A DNA stretch of 64,000 nt from Saposhnikovia divaricata (lineage: Eukaryota; Streptophyta; Magnoliopsida; Apiales; Apiaceae). Shown piece by piece: positions 35,287 through 48,500 of this stretch. Both the position numbers and the translations under genes were made by a program. The DNA is taken from NCBI GenBank assembly GCA_036435485.1, contig CM071598.1, positions 180,554,148 to 180,618,147 of the forward strand. Reading direction: 5' to 3'. Under the pieces are notes generated by a model. The model was given only the letters and a program-made list of their open reading frames with translations. It did no database searches and was not told the DNA's origin. Within the stretch, counting starts at the first letter, position 1. Each line of letters opens with the position of its first letter.

Positions 35287-36709
35287 TGATAAGTAGATTT
35301 CATATCCATTTGGAACGCTTTATTTCGGCTTAAATTGATTAACTTGACCTCAAGTATGTCGTGTTTTTTATGCATTTTCATTGAGTTGTGCAGGACGATA
35401 AACTTCAGGTAAGATTGGTGTTTTTCTATGATGATGGAGTGGATTTGAGCTTGAGAGTGAAGGATGGATCTTGCGAGAACATCGGAGCGAAGAAATGAAG
35501 AGAAAACGAAGAAAAGCAACAAATTAGCAAATTCCCAGTAGCCAGGGGCGCGGGCGCGCATGAGGAAGTGCCAGAAGCGCGGATGCGCGGTATCAAGGCG
35601 CGCGAGGTCGACCTGCAGAAAATCCTGATTCAACTTCAAATTGGATATTTAAATGTTTCTTGCTGTCCAAGACTCCGGGGGGCTATATAAACACATGTAG
35701 ACATCATAAGACGGACGATTTTTTTACAGAAAATCAAGAGTGTCAAGTTGGAGAAGGATTCCCGGAGCACGTGACATCTACGGAGATCTAGATCTACTTC
35801 ATCTTTTGTATTCTTCTAGTTAGGCGATATTTTGGATCTTGTTTTGGATTTGTTTTTTATTCTTATTTTGGATTTGTTTTGGATCTAGTTAGGCGATATT
35901 TTTATTCAGATCTTGTTTATTATCATGTTATCATTAGGCAATATTATGAACTAATCGTTGTCATGGGATTCTAACGAATTTATTTACGGAGTTTAGTAGT
36001 TTGATTGCTTTAAAGATTTGTGTGTGATGAATTGTTGATTTCCTTGTATGGTTATACTTAATGCTTTTAGATGCGTAGCTAACATCTAAACTGTTAATCT
36101 CTATTGAAGCGACAGTGGATATAGAGATTTAGAACTTGCCATGCTAGCATAGGTATATGGATGTTTTGTCATGCATGATTCGTAGTGTAATTTTAACCAT
36201 CTTACACTGCCCTATGTGATCTTAATGGATAACTTGTACTTAAACCGTTATGTTTTCAAATCTTATAGACATATAGGGTCTTAACATAATTAGTGTCTGC
36301 TTAGCTTCTATCTCTTTTGTGGATGTTGAGTAGTTTGGTATAAGTATACTGAAAGGTGGCGTGTATTAGTTTCGTGTTGTTCGATCAGTTATCATAACCA
36401 TCACATACATTGATTAAAGGCATCAACTCTAAACGAAGTATTTAATGAAGTTAGGATCCCATGTTTTATCTCTTATAAGTAATCCGACTTTATTCTCATT
36501 AGTTAGTTAATTCTTAGTATTGTTAAGTTGCTTGTTGGTTAATTTATATAATCAAAACACACTTTTGATACTTGTCTTAGCAGTGAATAATAATCATACA
36601 TTGTTGCATAAGTTGCATAATCTGAAATATACCAGTCTCTGTGGGAACGAACTCTACTTAATCTTATATTACTTGTGACCATGTACGCTTGCGTGATTTT
36701 GTGCAAACA
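35287..36709 (+). mobile_element. Solo LTR, probably Ty3/gypsy type
   Basis: A 1423-base block from TGATAAGTAG to GTGCAAACA, flanked on both sides by AATAT (35282-35286 and 36710-36714). Near its 3' end it carries CTCTGTGGGAACGAACTC and ATGTACGCTTGCG, a pattern I know from the 3' end of several plant gypsy LTRs. A GC-rich GGGCGCGGGCGCGC segment occurs near 35545 and a TATATAAACA box near 35694. No internal domain and no gene. Confidence 0.65.
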
Positions 36710-36782
36710 AATATCTATAAATATATTAATTTTTAAAATGTCATATTTTATTAATTTACATATCAAATTGTTTTTAAAAAAT

Positions 36783-36783
<1 letters not shown>

Positions 36784-36817
<34 letters not shown>
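36784..36817. repeat. (AT)n microsatellite
   Basis: About 17 uninterrupted AT units. Confidence 0.9.
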
Positions 36818-36819
<2 letters not shown>

Positions 36820-36870
36820 ATTATACATGTTCGATTTAATATTTGTACTCTATCTTGAATTATTAAATTT

Positions 36871-37331
36871 GATTTGGACGATTACAGTCCACGTGAAATT
36901 AACAAAATAATTTTTAATTTAGTGATGGCTTAATAAATTTTTTTAATTAAATCTACGCACAAACAAAAAAGAGAAGAAATTGACAATTTTTTACGCTGAA
37001 AATTTTATTTGATTTCAAAATGAATTATATTGAAAACCGTTGGATCTACCATAAAAAGGTATTTCATATTTTAATATGTTATAAACTAAAAAGTGTATTC
37101 ATATTGTAATACGAAAATGTATATGTCAATGATTTAAATCATATATAATTAGATTTTCTACATTAAATAACATTATAAATGTAGGAATTCTATATTGAAT
37201 ATGATTAATGTAAAAATTTATAAATATATTTTCTCTTAAAGATTCTAAGTATTTGAATAATAATTATTAAATCATTACTAAATTAAAGATAATTTTATGA
37301 GGTTCGCGTGGATTGTAAAATCATCCAAATC
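36871..37331. mobile_element. Non-autonomous TIR element (MITE-like)
   Basis: The ends are imperfect inverted repeats of about 65 bases. The left starts GATTTGGACGATTACAGTCC; the reverse complement of the right starts GATTTGGATGATTTTACAAT. Further in, AATTTAGTGATGGCTTAAT pairs with ATTAAATCATTACTAAATT. There is no coding region. I could not see a clear target duplication, so the superfamily is unassigned. Confidence 0.65.
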
Positions 37332-38003
37332 TCATTTCTAAATCTCAAGATAAAGCCCAAATAGTAAATATGAAATTTTTTAAATACTAATAAAAAATAA
37401 ATAAAATTCAATTCTAATACAACCTTTTTTTTAATTACATCCTTTTCAGATTATAATTTTATTTTAAATTCAATTTAATACAACCTTTTTTATTTATATC
37501 CTTTTTAGATTATAATTTTCTTTTTATAATTCACTTCTTATGCAATTATATCCTTTTTAGATTATAATTTTTTTTTAATGTGATCTAATCTTAAGCTTCT
37601 ATTAATCCAACGGATCATATGATTTTGGTAGTACAGTGATCAGACCAAATGCTTATTATATATAAGGATATAATAGGATATAATTTTAAAGTGCAAAAAT
37701 AATGGATCCACAATTTTTTTTCTTTTTAAATTAAAATTAAATCTTAAAATTTCTACTATTAAACTAAATTTGAAAAATAATTTGTGCAGTCACGAATGGT
37801 TGGATTTGTCAAAGTCTAACAGCGCATCTACTCCTGCCCTTTTCAAGTAATGACTTGACTTGGAAAATTATGCGAGGAAATATTTCTGCATGGACTCATT
37901 CCACGCATCTTGTACAAACGGAACATTTAGGAACTTAACCAAATTTGCAGTATCTATAAAATTTACTCACAGTAGTCAGTACTAGAAGAAAGAAAACTAA
38001 ACA
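37332..38003 (+). promoter_or_regulatory. Upstream region of CRK2
   Basis: AT-rich. It holds three related copies of a CCTTTT(T/C)AGATTATAATTTT segment (37440-37570). A TATA box (TATAAA, 37955-37960) lies 44 bases before the CRK2 ATG. W-box cores (TTGACT at 37855-37860, and TTGAC on the minus strand at 37808-37812) would fit a WRKY-regulated defence gene, which is known for CRKs; here it is inference from motifs. Confidence 0.4.
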
Positions 38004-38731
38004 ATGACAGCAGTAGCCTCTCATCTCTATTCATTTTATGTATATTCATATGTAATGTTTCTATTATCCGGTCCGAATTCTATAACCATGCTTGTGGCCG
38101 TGACAACAACGTCAATTACACTAGTACCAGCATTTATAAAACAAATCTTGACCGCGCTCAAGCCACCCGGCCTCATCTCCCCAGCAAACAGTAGTAACTC
38201 TGGATTCTATAGTAGAGGCGATGTTCAACCTGATATCTGCAAAAGTTGTGTCAAGGACTCGATAAAAAGGTTACGAGAGTCGTGTCCTTCCACAAAGGAG
38301 GCAGATATTTGGTAGGATGAATGCGTACTAAGATACGTACTCTAATAGTTCAATTTTTTACAAGATCGAAAATTGGCCAACCGTGTATATAACACCAACT
38401 CAAAGTAATACCAGTGACATGGTTAAGTTCAACACGGACCTTAGAGATTTATTGGATAGATTGAAGGGACAAGCTACAGAAGAAAAGTTTGCCACAGGGA
38501 ACATAACTGGTCAGGACATATGGCCTATTTATGGGCTTATGCAATGTAGTCCTGATTTGTCTTCAACACAGTGCAATGATTGTCTTGATGATGTTGTGGG
38601 ATTTATACCAACATGTTGTAGTGGAAATACAAGAGGGAATATATTTAACCCCAGCTGTCAGGTTAAATTTGCGACTAATAGTTTTTATAATGAAACTGTG
38701 ATTGATGCTCCAACTCCACGAACGCACCTAC

Positions 38732-39338
38732 TGTTGGGCTTGCTAAGCGAGCCTTAACTCTATATCACTATGATATTGTCCGCTTTGGGCCGAGCCCGCA
38801 CGGTTCTGTTTTTGGATCACTTCCAAATGACCTCATACTAATGGAGTTAATTAGCTCCTTATTAACTAGCAATCTGCCCCTCCCACAAACGATGTGGGAC
38901 AATTCCTAACAATCCCCTCCTTCACATATCGGGCTCGACACCTGTCGAATCTGCCTCCTTCGGTGTGATCTGGCTCCCACTTGACCCATATCGGAAGTCC
39001 CTGGCTATCTGGCTCCCCGGGCTCATACTGAAAGGCCCACTTGCCTCCCCCTTAAGCCCAACCTGGGATAGCCCATTTTCCTCTTCCTGGATCCATTTTG
39101 GAGCACATTGAAATTTTTCTGGATCGTTACAACCATAGCTCTGATACCACTTGTTGGACCGCGCAACACCCATTAACTCCACATTCGTATAATATTTTGG
39201 ACCGTGGCCAAACCCGCACAGATTTGTTTTTGGTTCACTCCAAAAGGCCTCATACTAATGGAGTTAATTGGTTGCTTATTAACTAGCAATCTTCCCCTCC
39301 CACCTCTCACAAACGATGATGTGGGACAACTCCTAACA
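38732..39338 (-). mobile_element. TRIM1: terminal-repeat retrotransposon in miniature
   Basis: Two direct repeats (38732-38911 and 39152-39338), TGTTGG...CCTAACA on the plus strand, enclose 240 bases. On the minus strand the internal part begins with an initiator-Met primer site (TGGTATCAGAGC, next to 39151) and ends with a polypurine tract (GAAGGAGGGGA) before the left repeat. Flanks are CCTAC and GCTAC, a 5-base duplication with one mismatch. No coding capacity; it must have been moved by another element's proteins. It lies at the end of CRK2 exon 1 or in the following intron. Confidence 0.85.
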
Positions 39339-39691
39339 GCTACCTCCAAGATCGCAAGCAGTGGCCCCTTCTGGTTAAGTGATGAATCTTCCATTGCCTT
39401 TGTATTTGGTTTAATTATATATTAATACTACTCAATTGTTTTTTCCTGTAGATCCTGGCAAAGATGATGACAGTATTAAGCGAACTATAATTTTAATTAT
39501 TCTTGTTATTGTCGTCATTGGTTTTGTTATGTTCCTGCTTGTTTCATTTTGGATCCTTAAACGAAAGGGAAAGCAGATGATATCTACTGGTAGATTGAGC
39601 AAGTTTTGTGATACTTTTATGGAAGTAACTTGAGAATTTTCTATTACAGGATTGTGGAATTAAATGATTAGGAAGGAGACTGAAAGATTCA

Positions 39692-39793
39692 TTTCAAATT
39701 GGTAGGTTGGAACTGTAGGCATGCAATTCATATCGAAAAATTTTTCAAATTGGTAGGTTGGAACTGTAGACATGCAATTCATATCGTAAAAAA
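39692..39793. repeat. 51-base tandem duplication in CRK2 intron 2
   Basis: Two near-identical units share CAAATTGGTAGGTTGGAACT and CATGCAATTCATATCG. Confidence 0.85.
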
Positions 39794-41358
39794 TGGAACA
39801 AAATATTAAACGTTTATCCATGAACTATTACAAATTTACTCATTCCTTCTCAAATTCATTAACTACAATTAAAAACAATATCAGGGACTTGAAATTAGAA
39901 AATGCAATAGGGAGAATTACCAACTAAACACGTTTAAGAAACACACTTAACATTGTCATTTTACATGAATCCTAAAACTGTATATACGAGATATACAAGG
40001 ACCTGTTGCTAAATTTTGGTGCTCAACTTGTTGGTAAATGCTAAATGTTGTCATGTTTGTTGATTTATTGTTGTGTGTTTTTCAGATGACGTTGTGGAAG
40101 ATATAAGTAGCATAGAATCTTTGCAATATGACTTTAGTACTATTCAAGTTGCTACGAATTATTTCTCGGATAGCAATAAACTTGGAGAAGGTGGATTTGG
40201 ATCTGTTCACAAGGTAAGAACATAGTTTAATTGACATGTATTTGTTAATTTCCTGCCTAAAGTCGCTTTAATTTCTTTAAATTGTTATACACCAGTTATT
40301 TTCCGCTCTTTATACTGCAGGGAACATTTCAAAATGGTCAAGAAATAGCTGTAAAATGGCTTTCTAGAGGTTCTCATCAAGGTCAACAAGAATTCATAAA
40401 TGAAGTCATGTTAGTGGCAAAACTGCAGCACAGAAATTTAGTTAGACTCATTGGTTTTTGCTTTGAAGGAACTGAAAGATTTCTTATCTATGAGTTTATG
40501 CCTAATGCAAGTCTCGACCACTTCATATTAGGTTTGATATTTATATATGGTCCATTTAATTAGTTGTAAAATATGGCAATCTTGCCTATCTTTCATTGTC
40601 TAATGTCTATAAATGATAAAAAGATAGGTAACTAATGGTGATATATGGTTGTCAATATTGTAGATTCAGTGAAACGTTCATATTTGGACTGGGAAAGACG
40701 ATACAAAATCATTAGTGGAGTTGCTATGGGAATTCTGTACCTACACGAGGATTCTAGACTACGGATTATTCATCGTGATCTAAAAGCTAGCAATGTTTTG
40801 CTAGATGCAGAGATGAATCCTAAAATTGCAGATTTTGGAATGGCAAGACTATTCAACTTGGATGAAACTCAAGCTATCACAAATAGAACTGTGGGGACAT
40901 AGTAAGTGTTCTAACCATTTTTCGCACCAGTAACAGGCAAAAGCATAAGGGTCACATATAGTAATGACATTTGATTTCATTATTATTCTGAAAATTGAAT
41001 TATGTAACCAATATCTTCCCGTACATTGCAATGGATATATGGAACCAGAGTATGCAATATATGGCCAGTTCCCCGTTACGTCTGATGTGTTCAGCTTTGC
41101 TGTATTAGTCTTGGAAATACTTAGTGGTCAGAAGAACCATAATTTTCGAAGTGGGGAGAATGTAGAGGACCTTGCTAGCTCTGTGAGTTGCATTGTACGT
41201 TTTTTTTAACTACATTCATGTGTCAAATTCACAAGTTATATACGATAATTATATATAATCATGCCGATTATTTCAGGCATAGAAGAATTGGCGAGAAGGG
41301 ACTCCATCTAATGTCATAGATCCAATACTGAGAAACAGTTCAGGATCAATACACGAAA

Positions 41359-44300
41359 TGTGGCATCCCAAAAATCCGGGGTACAGATATGGGGCCACGG
41401 ACCACAATCAACTCAACATAAACCTGGACATAAGCCAATAAAAATAATACAACACCCCTGATCCAAGACCGCATACAGGCTACGGTATGAAACAACTATC
41501 AAATTACATCATTACAATCCAATCCTCAAAATGAAATTATTATACAAATTAATAACAACTAAGTTCGTCTACCGAACTAGTAAACCAACCTCTGACAAGC
41601 TCAAATCACTACCCGGCGAAACCAACAACTCGAACGTCACCTCTCGCTGGAACAGGAAAACTCATCCACACAAGGTCCACTAATCTCCTCTATTAACTGA
41701 AGAAAAAAAAACAAGCAAGAGTGAGCCAACAATGCTCAGCAAGTGTAAACAGTGATAGCAATATCAAGAACAATACAGGTTCTGATCAACAAGAATAATC
41801 ATCATACGGTACGAAAGAAATTAGCTGAAGAAATTAAATATTGTAACTCCCAGATGAGCCAACAGGACTCCGCTAAAATAAAATGCATCAGCAATGAGAA
41901 CTGATAAAAGTTATGATAATTAAAGATAATCATAAAAGGCTTCAAGGGAATCAGGCTTGAAGCAACTCAACCTCAATGTATGGATTAGAATTGGATTTTT
42001 ATATAATTTAAAAACAATAAGGTTAGGCTGCTGATCAGTCACGCACTAACCCCGGACAAACGCACACAGCAATGTCCTTAATTGGATCCATGGCACACAT
42101 TGGCCTTAATTATTGCCGACCACGAATCTGGTCCGACCCTCACGGTCCACATTTTAAAAACATTCAACCTTCACGGTCCACATTTTTTTAAAAACATTTC
42201 CAATTCTAAATCCAACGCACTAGGTGTCGGAAAAATCGACAACCCTTGCCAACCAACTAAATGGAAACTCACGTTCCGAAATAACTTATAATCCAAGGGT
42301 CAATGAAGGATTCAAGATCAACAGGTGTCGACAAGTTCGACACAATAATTGGGTAATAAAAGAAGAACAACAATCTCAAAAGGTATCGACAAGTTCGATA
42401 GAATAGAGGGTGATAACCGAATTATCAAGATCTTCAATAAATACCGACGAGTTCGTTAATAAATGGGGTGGAGAATATAAAGAACAATATTTCGAATAAG
42501 CATTGACAAGATAGATATGAATAACTGGGGACACATCATTAAATTAATCGACAGAAGAATTTACTAGCAACATGATTAATAACAACTGAGGATATACGAC
42601 AAAACAAGGATATAGTCAAGTGCTAATCATTTAATAAATTTCTCCAACATCTAGAAAAGTTTGGACTAAATTTGGTAAGTTAAGTGGTTCAAAATGAACA
42701 TTTGTAGGATAAGTCCATGATAATTAATTGTAAATCAATTTGAAGAAAACATCCCTTAAAGAGGGTCCATCGGGTAAAATATGCTGAGATCAGAAATCAT
42801 GCTAAAAGGTTTTTATAAGAATTTAAAATCTTGGATTCCCTCTGATTAGAACGTTTCTTAAACATTTTTGAAGAAAATAAAAGAAATGGCGCTCCGCTGA
42901 GGAGTCCAATAACATACCATGTATTAAAGTTTTATTGAAGAAAAGGTTATTTGTAAGATCATTTGAAAATTTGTGCTTGAGCTATAGGTGGAAATATAAA
43001 CATTTGCACGTCATTTAAAGAAGGACGTCACTTTGTAACCATAATTTAACCGACATATTGATATATAAATAGAAAAGAATTGCATCACTTGAACAATAAG
43101 TGAGGAGCGATAACACTTGCCTCAGTACACGAAGTTCCCACTTTCACATCTCAATCTAAATTCGTTATTCACTTCGCTTCAATCTCTACTGCTCTACACG
43201 TTGGCCTCTACTCGATCATTTATTCGTCTTTCGATTATCGCTGGTCAGCCTCCATATGACCATACTCGACCACCCCGACAATTATCTCCTTCCGCGAGAT
43301 TCCAGCGACACACACTGCTCTTGGCTGACCTCCTACTCGTACCTATACCAAGTAAAGTACTACTTCAGTACAAACCAACCAAAACCCTACCAATAATTCT
43401 AATCCACCCAGACGTTTCCTAATGCACTTTGTACATACAACACATAATCGGCAACTAGGCATTAAGCATATAATCACATTCTATTAATAGATTCTAAATA
43501 CATGTTTATTAACAAGTAGGCGTTTAATAATTGTACTAAAATTCGACAGCACTTCCTCTATAATGCGATTATCCACCTGCTTTCTATATTAACCAACAAT
43601 CAACCACTTCTAATTATAATTCCAACAAATCCTATACCACACCCAAGTACTGCCATTTTCAAACCAAAACCGTACATGAACATTTATAATGCCACAAAAA
43701 TCAAAATTTGCGAATTAACCAATTCAACCTATACATGATTATAACCCACTAAACATCTAATCATCAAAATCATCACATAAGCACACCACTGTATATCAAC
43801 ACATACACACGCACCCCCATTAACCTCCTTAATTCTTACCATTTCTCAAGTGCAACCCCTTACAACTCACCCCAATTAAACTCCTTATTACATTTTTCCC
43901 TCTTCTTTCTACTATCTCCATCGCCACTCTTCATACCACCAGTACCATATGGACACCTGAACCCCACCATTACTACTAATCAACATCTGTTTTGCATACA
44001 AATGAAACCCCCAAACTGACTCCTACCTTAGCCACATACACCCTCTTTTACAAACAACTACCCTCGGACATATCGCACACACGCACATAGCATTTGGAAA
44101 CCCAAACACTGCTACCCAAATCCCCACTTTCGATCATCAAACCCACCCCTTAGGAACCTTACTTCGCAAAAACAACCCGACCGTCTCGACTTCTTCCCTG
44201 CTAATGGCCTCCTTCGATCTTAAGCTTCACCATGGCCACACATCCTGTTCCTACAAGGCTACAACGCCCTCTTATACCTCCCCTGTCTCTAACCTTCTTG

Positions 44301-45504
44301 TCGCCCTCCTTCCAGGCTGCCTTAATTCCCACCACCATCGCTTGCTGCCACCATCAACATCCCCTCACTATCTCTCCCTGCTTTCTGACTCCACTAAAAT
44401 CCGTAACCACCACCCACATATCGCATAATATATACAAATGCCACCGCTGTTACACAACTGCAGCAATACACGCACACATAGAGTAGATACACACACCCAC
44501 ACTGATTTAACTCAACACTCAAGCTCTAATACACAACCCAGCAACAATACATCACACCGCAATAACAAGTCGACACTGAACTTAAAACCAGAAATCGCGC
44601 ACACACCCTCTATGTTTTACACACACCTCGCCAGCATCTCTATATATACACGCGGTTTGATTCACTCCTGCAATACATACGAGCTGCAGCCCAGTTGAAT
44701 AACACAATCGTGAACCCCGGTCGTAGAGCACACAGATGAGGGGGAAACCGTGAGGGAGAGGAGGAAATTGAGAGAGATTTTCGTGGGAGAGATGAGAGAG
44801 ATTTCAAGTGAGGAATAAAGAGAGATTGAAGAAAAGAAGTTCAAGAGAGTTCTCGAGAAAGATAGATGAATACCGACTGAAAAACAGAGTTCAGAAAATG
44901 GATTTGGGGATTTAAGGACAAAAAGAAAAGGGCATTTTGACTTTCACCACACTGAAAATTAACTATATAAAAAAATTCCTTTTTAAACATTACTAAATTC
45001 GAATTTAAATCGCAAATAGATGGAAAATTTAAATTTAAAGATTCTAAAATTGAGATTATGAATTTACAAACACCCACATATTTTTAAAATATTTTTAGGA
45101 TCAAAAATGAATTAAATATGATTTTTACAAGTTTTGATGTTTTAATGCAATATAACTCGTAAAATCAATTTAAATTACTGAAACACCCAAAATAATTCTC
45201 CCGGTAATTTTTAAAACTAAGCAATGTCACAAAGATAATAACACAAGAGATTTTGGGATTTATAATTGCTCCGATGATTTTATAAAAATCTCAGAAGGTC
45301 AATAATGCATGATTTAAATAGATTTAAATCATAAAAAAAAATGCAAATAAAAATCCACGAGCTTACACGACACACATATATCATCATATAAACATATAAA
45401 CACGATATCACATATATTGACCTTCTCAAAAATATTCGCATCATATAATTCACTTTTAATATTAAATAAACATTTATAAATACGCGATTTTCCAAGGCGT
45501 TATA
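41359..45504 (-). repeat. Element D 3' LTR (left copy)
   Basis: 4146 bases. It contains AAGCAAGAGTGAGC (also in C and, as AAGCAAGGGTGAGC, in B) and four degenerate units with CGACAAGTTCGA between 42228 and 42510. No gene: every ORF here reappears unchanged in the other LTR and is Thr/Pro/Ser-rich low-complexity translation. Confidence 0.93.
42228..42510. repeat. Degenerate tandem repeat in element D LTR
   Basis: About four units of 60-70 bases around GTATCGACAAGTTCGATAGA-like cores. The same array is at about 50640-50920 in the other LTR. Confidence 0.6.
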
Positions 45505-48500
45505 TCCTTCCCCCCTTAATATGATTCTGTCCTCAGAATCAATTCTAGTAACACAAGTAACAGTACTTCTCAAACATCTCGCTTCAATTTCCTCAATTTG
45601 GGTTCTCAACTTTAGAACTTCTCCATATCAACTCATACTTCGATAGGCTCCCTCAACTCCAAGATAAACTTAAACCTTACCCTGACAAATTCCGTTTATT
45701 CGAAACGTTTACTATTCTTAGACGAATGCCTGATTTACAGAAAATCGGGCATGACCTATTCGTATAATGGACTATGCCCTGCGTAATCACTTCAAATACC
45801 AACTTAATCATCCACACACAATTCATTTCCATTTATTCACCATCTTAATTTAATTATATACAGTGCTAACATAAAATCCGCCTTGACTTGCAGTAAACAA
45901 GTAAATAATTAAATCTACCTTGACTTGCAGTAAATAGGCAAATGAACAATCGATGATACCTTGATTCAATCTGTCAACCAAACCTCATGTCAACCATTCT
46001 CGATCGTGTCCTTGAAATCAAATACTACAATAAAACACATACGTCATTAGATACACGTCAAACATGATTCGATTAATACCTCGATTCTCACTCTTATAAA
46101 AACTTTTTATCCTCGATATTTATAGTTCTGACAACTTATAAACTTCATAACCTTGAATTTAACATAATCCACTACAAGAACAAAATCTTGATTAACTGGT
46201 TTGTACTTTCAATTATTCTAGGGTCATAGCCCCCTCAATAACAATCATAAAACGCTTTCATTCCAACAATTTCCAACAACTCTAACTTTTAATTAATCAT
46301 GAAATTTGACTAAAAATACGTCAACTCAATTACACGTCCTCAACAAATAACTGACGATCTTAGAAAACCCTCTAAACTATACTTATTCCGCGTCTTCCGA
46401 AATCAATTTCTGAAACATAACTTTACTTACTCAACTAATTCTCGAACTTGACTCTACGCATTTTAACTCCAACGCTTTACATTACTCAATTTAACCACAT
46501 AAACTGTGACATCTATTCATCGCTCGCATTTCGAGATATTAAGAAATAAAGTACACTTTCACCACTTATCCTTCTGACTATTCAATTCCTCTCCCGTCAG
46601 CTCATTCACATTCTGGCTCATCACCTCATCTAGGTAACTCTTAATTCCCAGGCTGAAATGCCATGGTATCGATCACCCTCATTGTAGACCAGGCGTTCGA
46701 ACTTCCACATTTGACTTCTCAACTCTAGACGAAAACCATCACGGTCAAATCCAACTTATGTGTCAACACTTCTGCTTATAAATATCGACATATATATATA
46801 TAACAATAAATAACCTCATCCTTTTCTACGAACCATCATAGTAATTCACAAAGTCTCCTTGAGCTTCACTATCACTAGAGTGATTATTAATCCTCCATAG
46901 CTCTTAAAAGCTCTCTTCACGTTTTTCTGTTTATTCACACTTTTTAATTCCTACTGGTGGACTTACCTAATGCTAAGGCTATCTGGATAAAAGCCTTCAA
47001 TAACCTTTAGTAGTTCTTAGTTCATCCTTTAAAACTTGCGACCTCTGCTAGCATAGATTTCTTTCCACCCAAAATCTAAATTTAAATTTCTTGCATATAA
47101 CCTTCCTTTTGAGATACGATGAGTATTATTACTCCTTCTTTTGCGAAGATCCTTTAATCAAATTGTTAACTTCAACATTTCTATTGATGTCATTCAATAT
47201 TGAACTCCTTGAAACTAATTCTATTTTTGGAAAATGAATAGCAAACAACTCTTCATCCTTACCTGGTGACAGTCCGGGTAATCCATCAAATTATACATTT
47301 GAAAATTTTAATCACTGAAATCTGCTTCAATTTAACTGTTTTCTTCATGATATTTTTTTTTTTTCTGTGCAAAACAACTCCATAATCTTGGTATAACAAT
47401 CTTTTGGTCTACATGCTCGCTAAGACTTCTAAGTCTGCTTTCGGTCTCAAAACACCACTTTACATCCCTTGAAAATCATAATCTCACTTTCTTGCCCTCA
47501 CAATTTGTTTGTACTTCGTGGTTAGCTACTCAATCCCATCCTGAATTGCGCTTAACTCTTTTCACTACCATCACATTCAAATTCTTGATAAATTCATTCA
47601 TAGTCATAACGAATTGCTAGCTTCCTAGTAATTTTAATTTTTTTTTTTTTTTTTTAAATAGTTCCATGACTCTCATTATAGGGTCCACTAGTACTGATAT
47701 GATACAATCTCTGACAACACGTCTTATCTTCCCCCGCGAACGGCACACAACTGTTGATATTTGATTATGTCACTTATTACCACACTATTCTATCCGACTA
47801 CACTTGCAACTTTCTGCATTTATCTCAACACAATTTCAATATGATTTTTCTCGAAATCTTATCTTCTAACCATGTGGGCCTTGGCAAATTCTACTAATTC
47901 TCATTATGTGGGCAACTACTGTGCCCCCGTTCTCCCTGTTCTAAATCTTCTAAATTCTTCATTCTTCCCTTAACTGAATTACACGGCTTCTGTTGAAACG
48001 CTTCTGAAACTTCATGGTTCACTATCTTCCTCTTCTTCTCATCTTGTTCCATTTGGTCGATACTTTTCTACTCTTAATAATCACGACTCTTGAAATTGAG
48101 TTCACACCAGTCATTAACTCCAACACAATCATCTTACTTCTTATTCAAATTTCATTTCCTTCTGATAGTTCTTACCAACAAATATGCCCTGCTTCATTCT
48201 ACTCTACTCAAATTATCCTTCATGGGCTCAAAATCTTATATCCAATTAACAACGGGTTTCAAAATATTCAGAATCCTGTAATATTCCATTCACTACTTCC
48301 AAAATTAAATAGATGACCAAAACAACCTCTCATCCACCTTACTATCACATACCAAGCATTTGTATCATCATCCCCTTTTCGATTCTTAATAAAATCTATA
48401 ATCTTGCGTCCCTGATACATGCTCATTTCTTGACTCAATTTTCATTAATCTCGAATCTTGTACATGTTTTCTCAATCCAATAATTAATCCAATTTGATAC

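Larger units (their letters stand above)
38004..41358 (+). pseudogene. CRK2: cysteine-rich receptor-like kinase, exons 1 to start of 7
   Basis: A CRK is a plasma-membrane receptor kinase with two extracellular DUF26 repeats. Exon 1 (from ATG 38004) has a hydrophobic signal-like start, a first DUF26 split between frames (HACGRDNNVNYTSTS versus GDVQPDICKSCVKD) with TAG at 38313, and a second DUF26 (CSPDLSSTQCNDCL). Exon 2 (39452-39590) has a membrane segment (IILIILVIVVIGFVMFLLV). Exons 3-6 encode the kinase: 40086-40213 (GEGGFGSVHK), 40321-40531 (AVKWL, invariant Lys), 40664-40901 (HRDLKASN, DFGMAR) and 41032-41182 (EPEYAIYG). The acceptor of exon 6 is AA instead of AG. Exon 7 (41277) opens with TAG where CRK1 has Trp. 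Exon sizes 211, 238 and 151 fit the family. TRIM1 and element D interrupt it. Confidence 0.9.

Noticed and set aside
38732..39338. Possible SINE or MITE in CRK2
   Set aside because: Direct, not inverted, terminal repeats with primer site and polypurine tract fit a TRIM better; no pol III promoter boxes or poly-A tail.
41359..45504. Several plus-strand ORFs (43117, 44204, 44232, 44438) with exact twins at 51529-53110
   Set aside because: They are inside the duplicated LTRs of element D, are low-complexity Thr/Pro/Ser/His translations and overlap each other in different frames. The duplication is explained by the LTR pair, not by a gene family.
45880..45950. Short direct repeats considered as a CRISPR-like array
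   Set aside because: Only two units, no uniform spacers, plant nuclear context.
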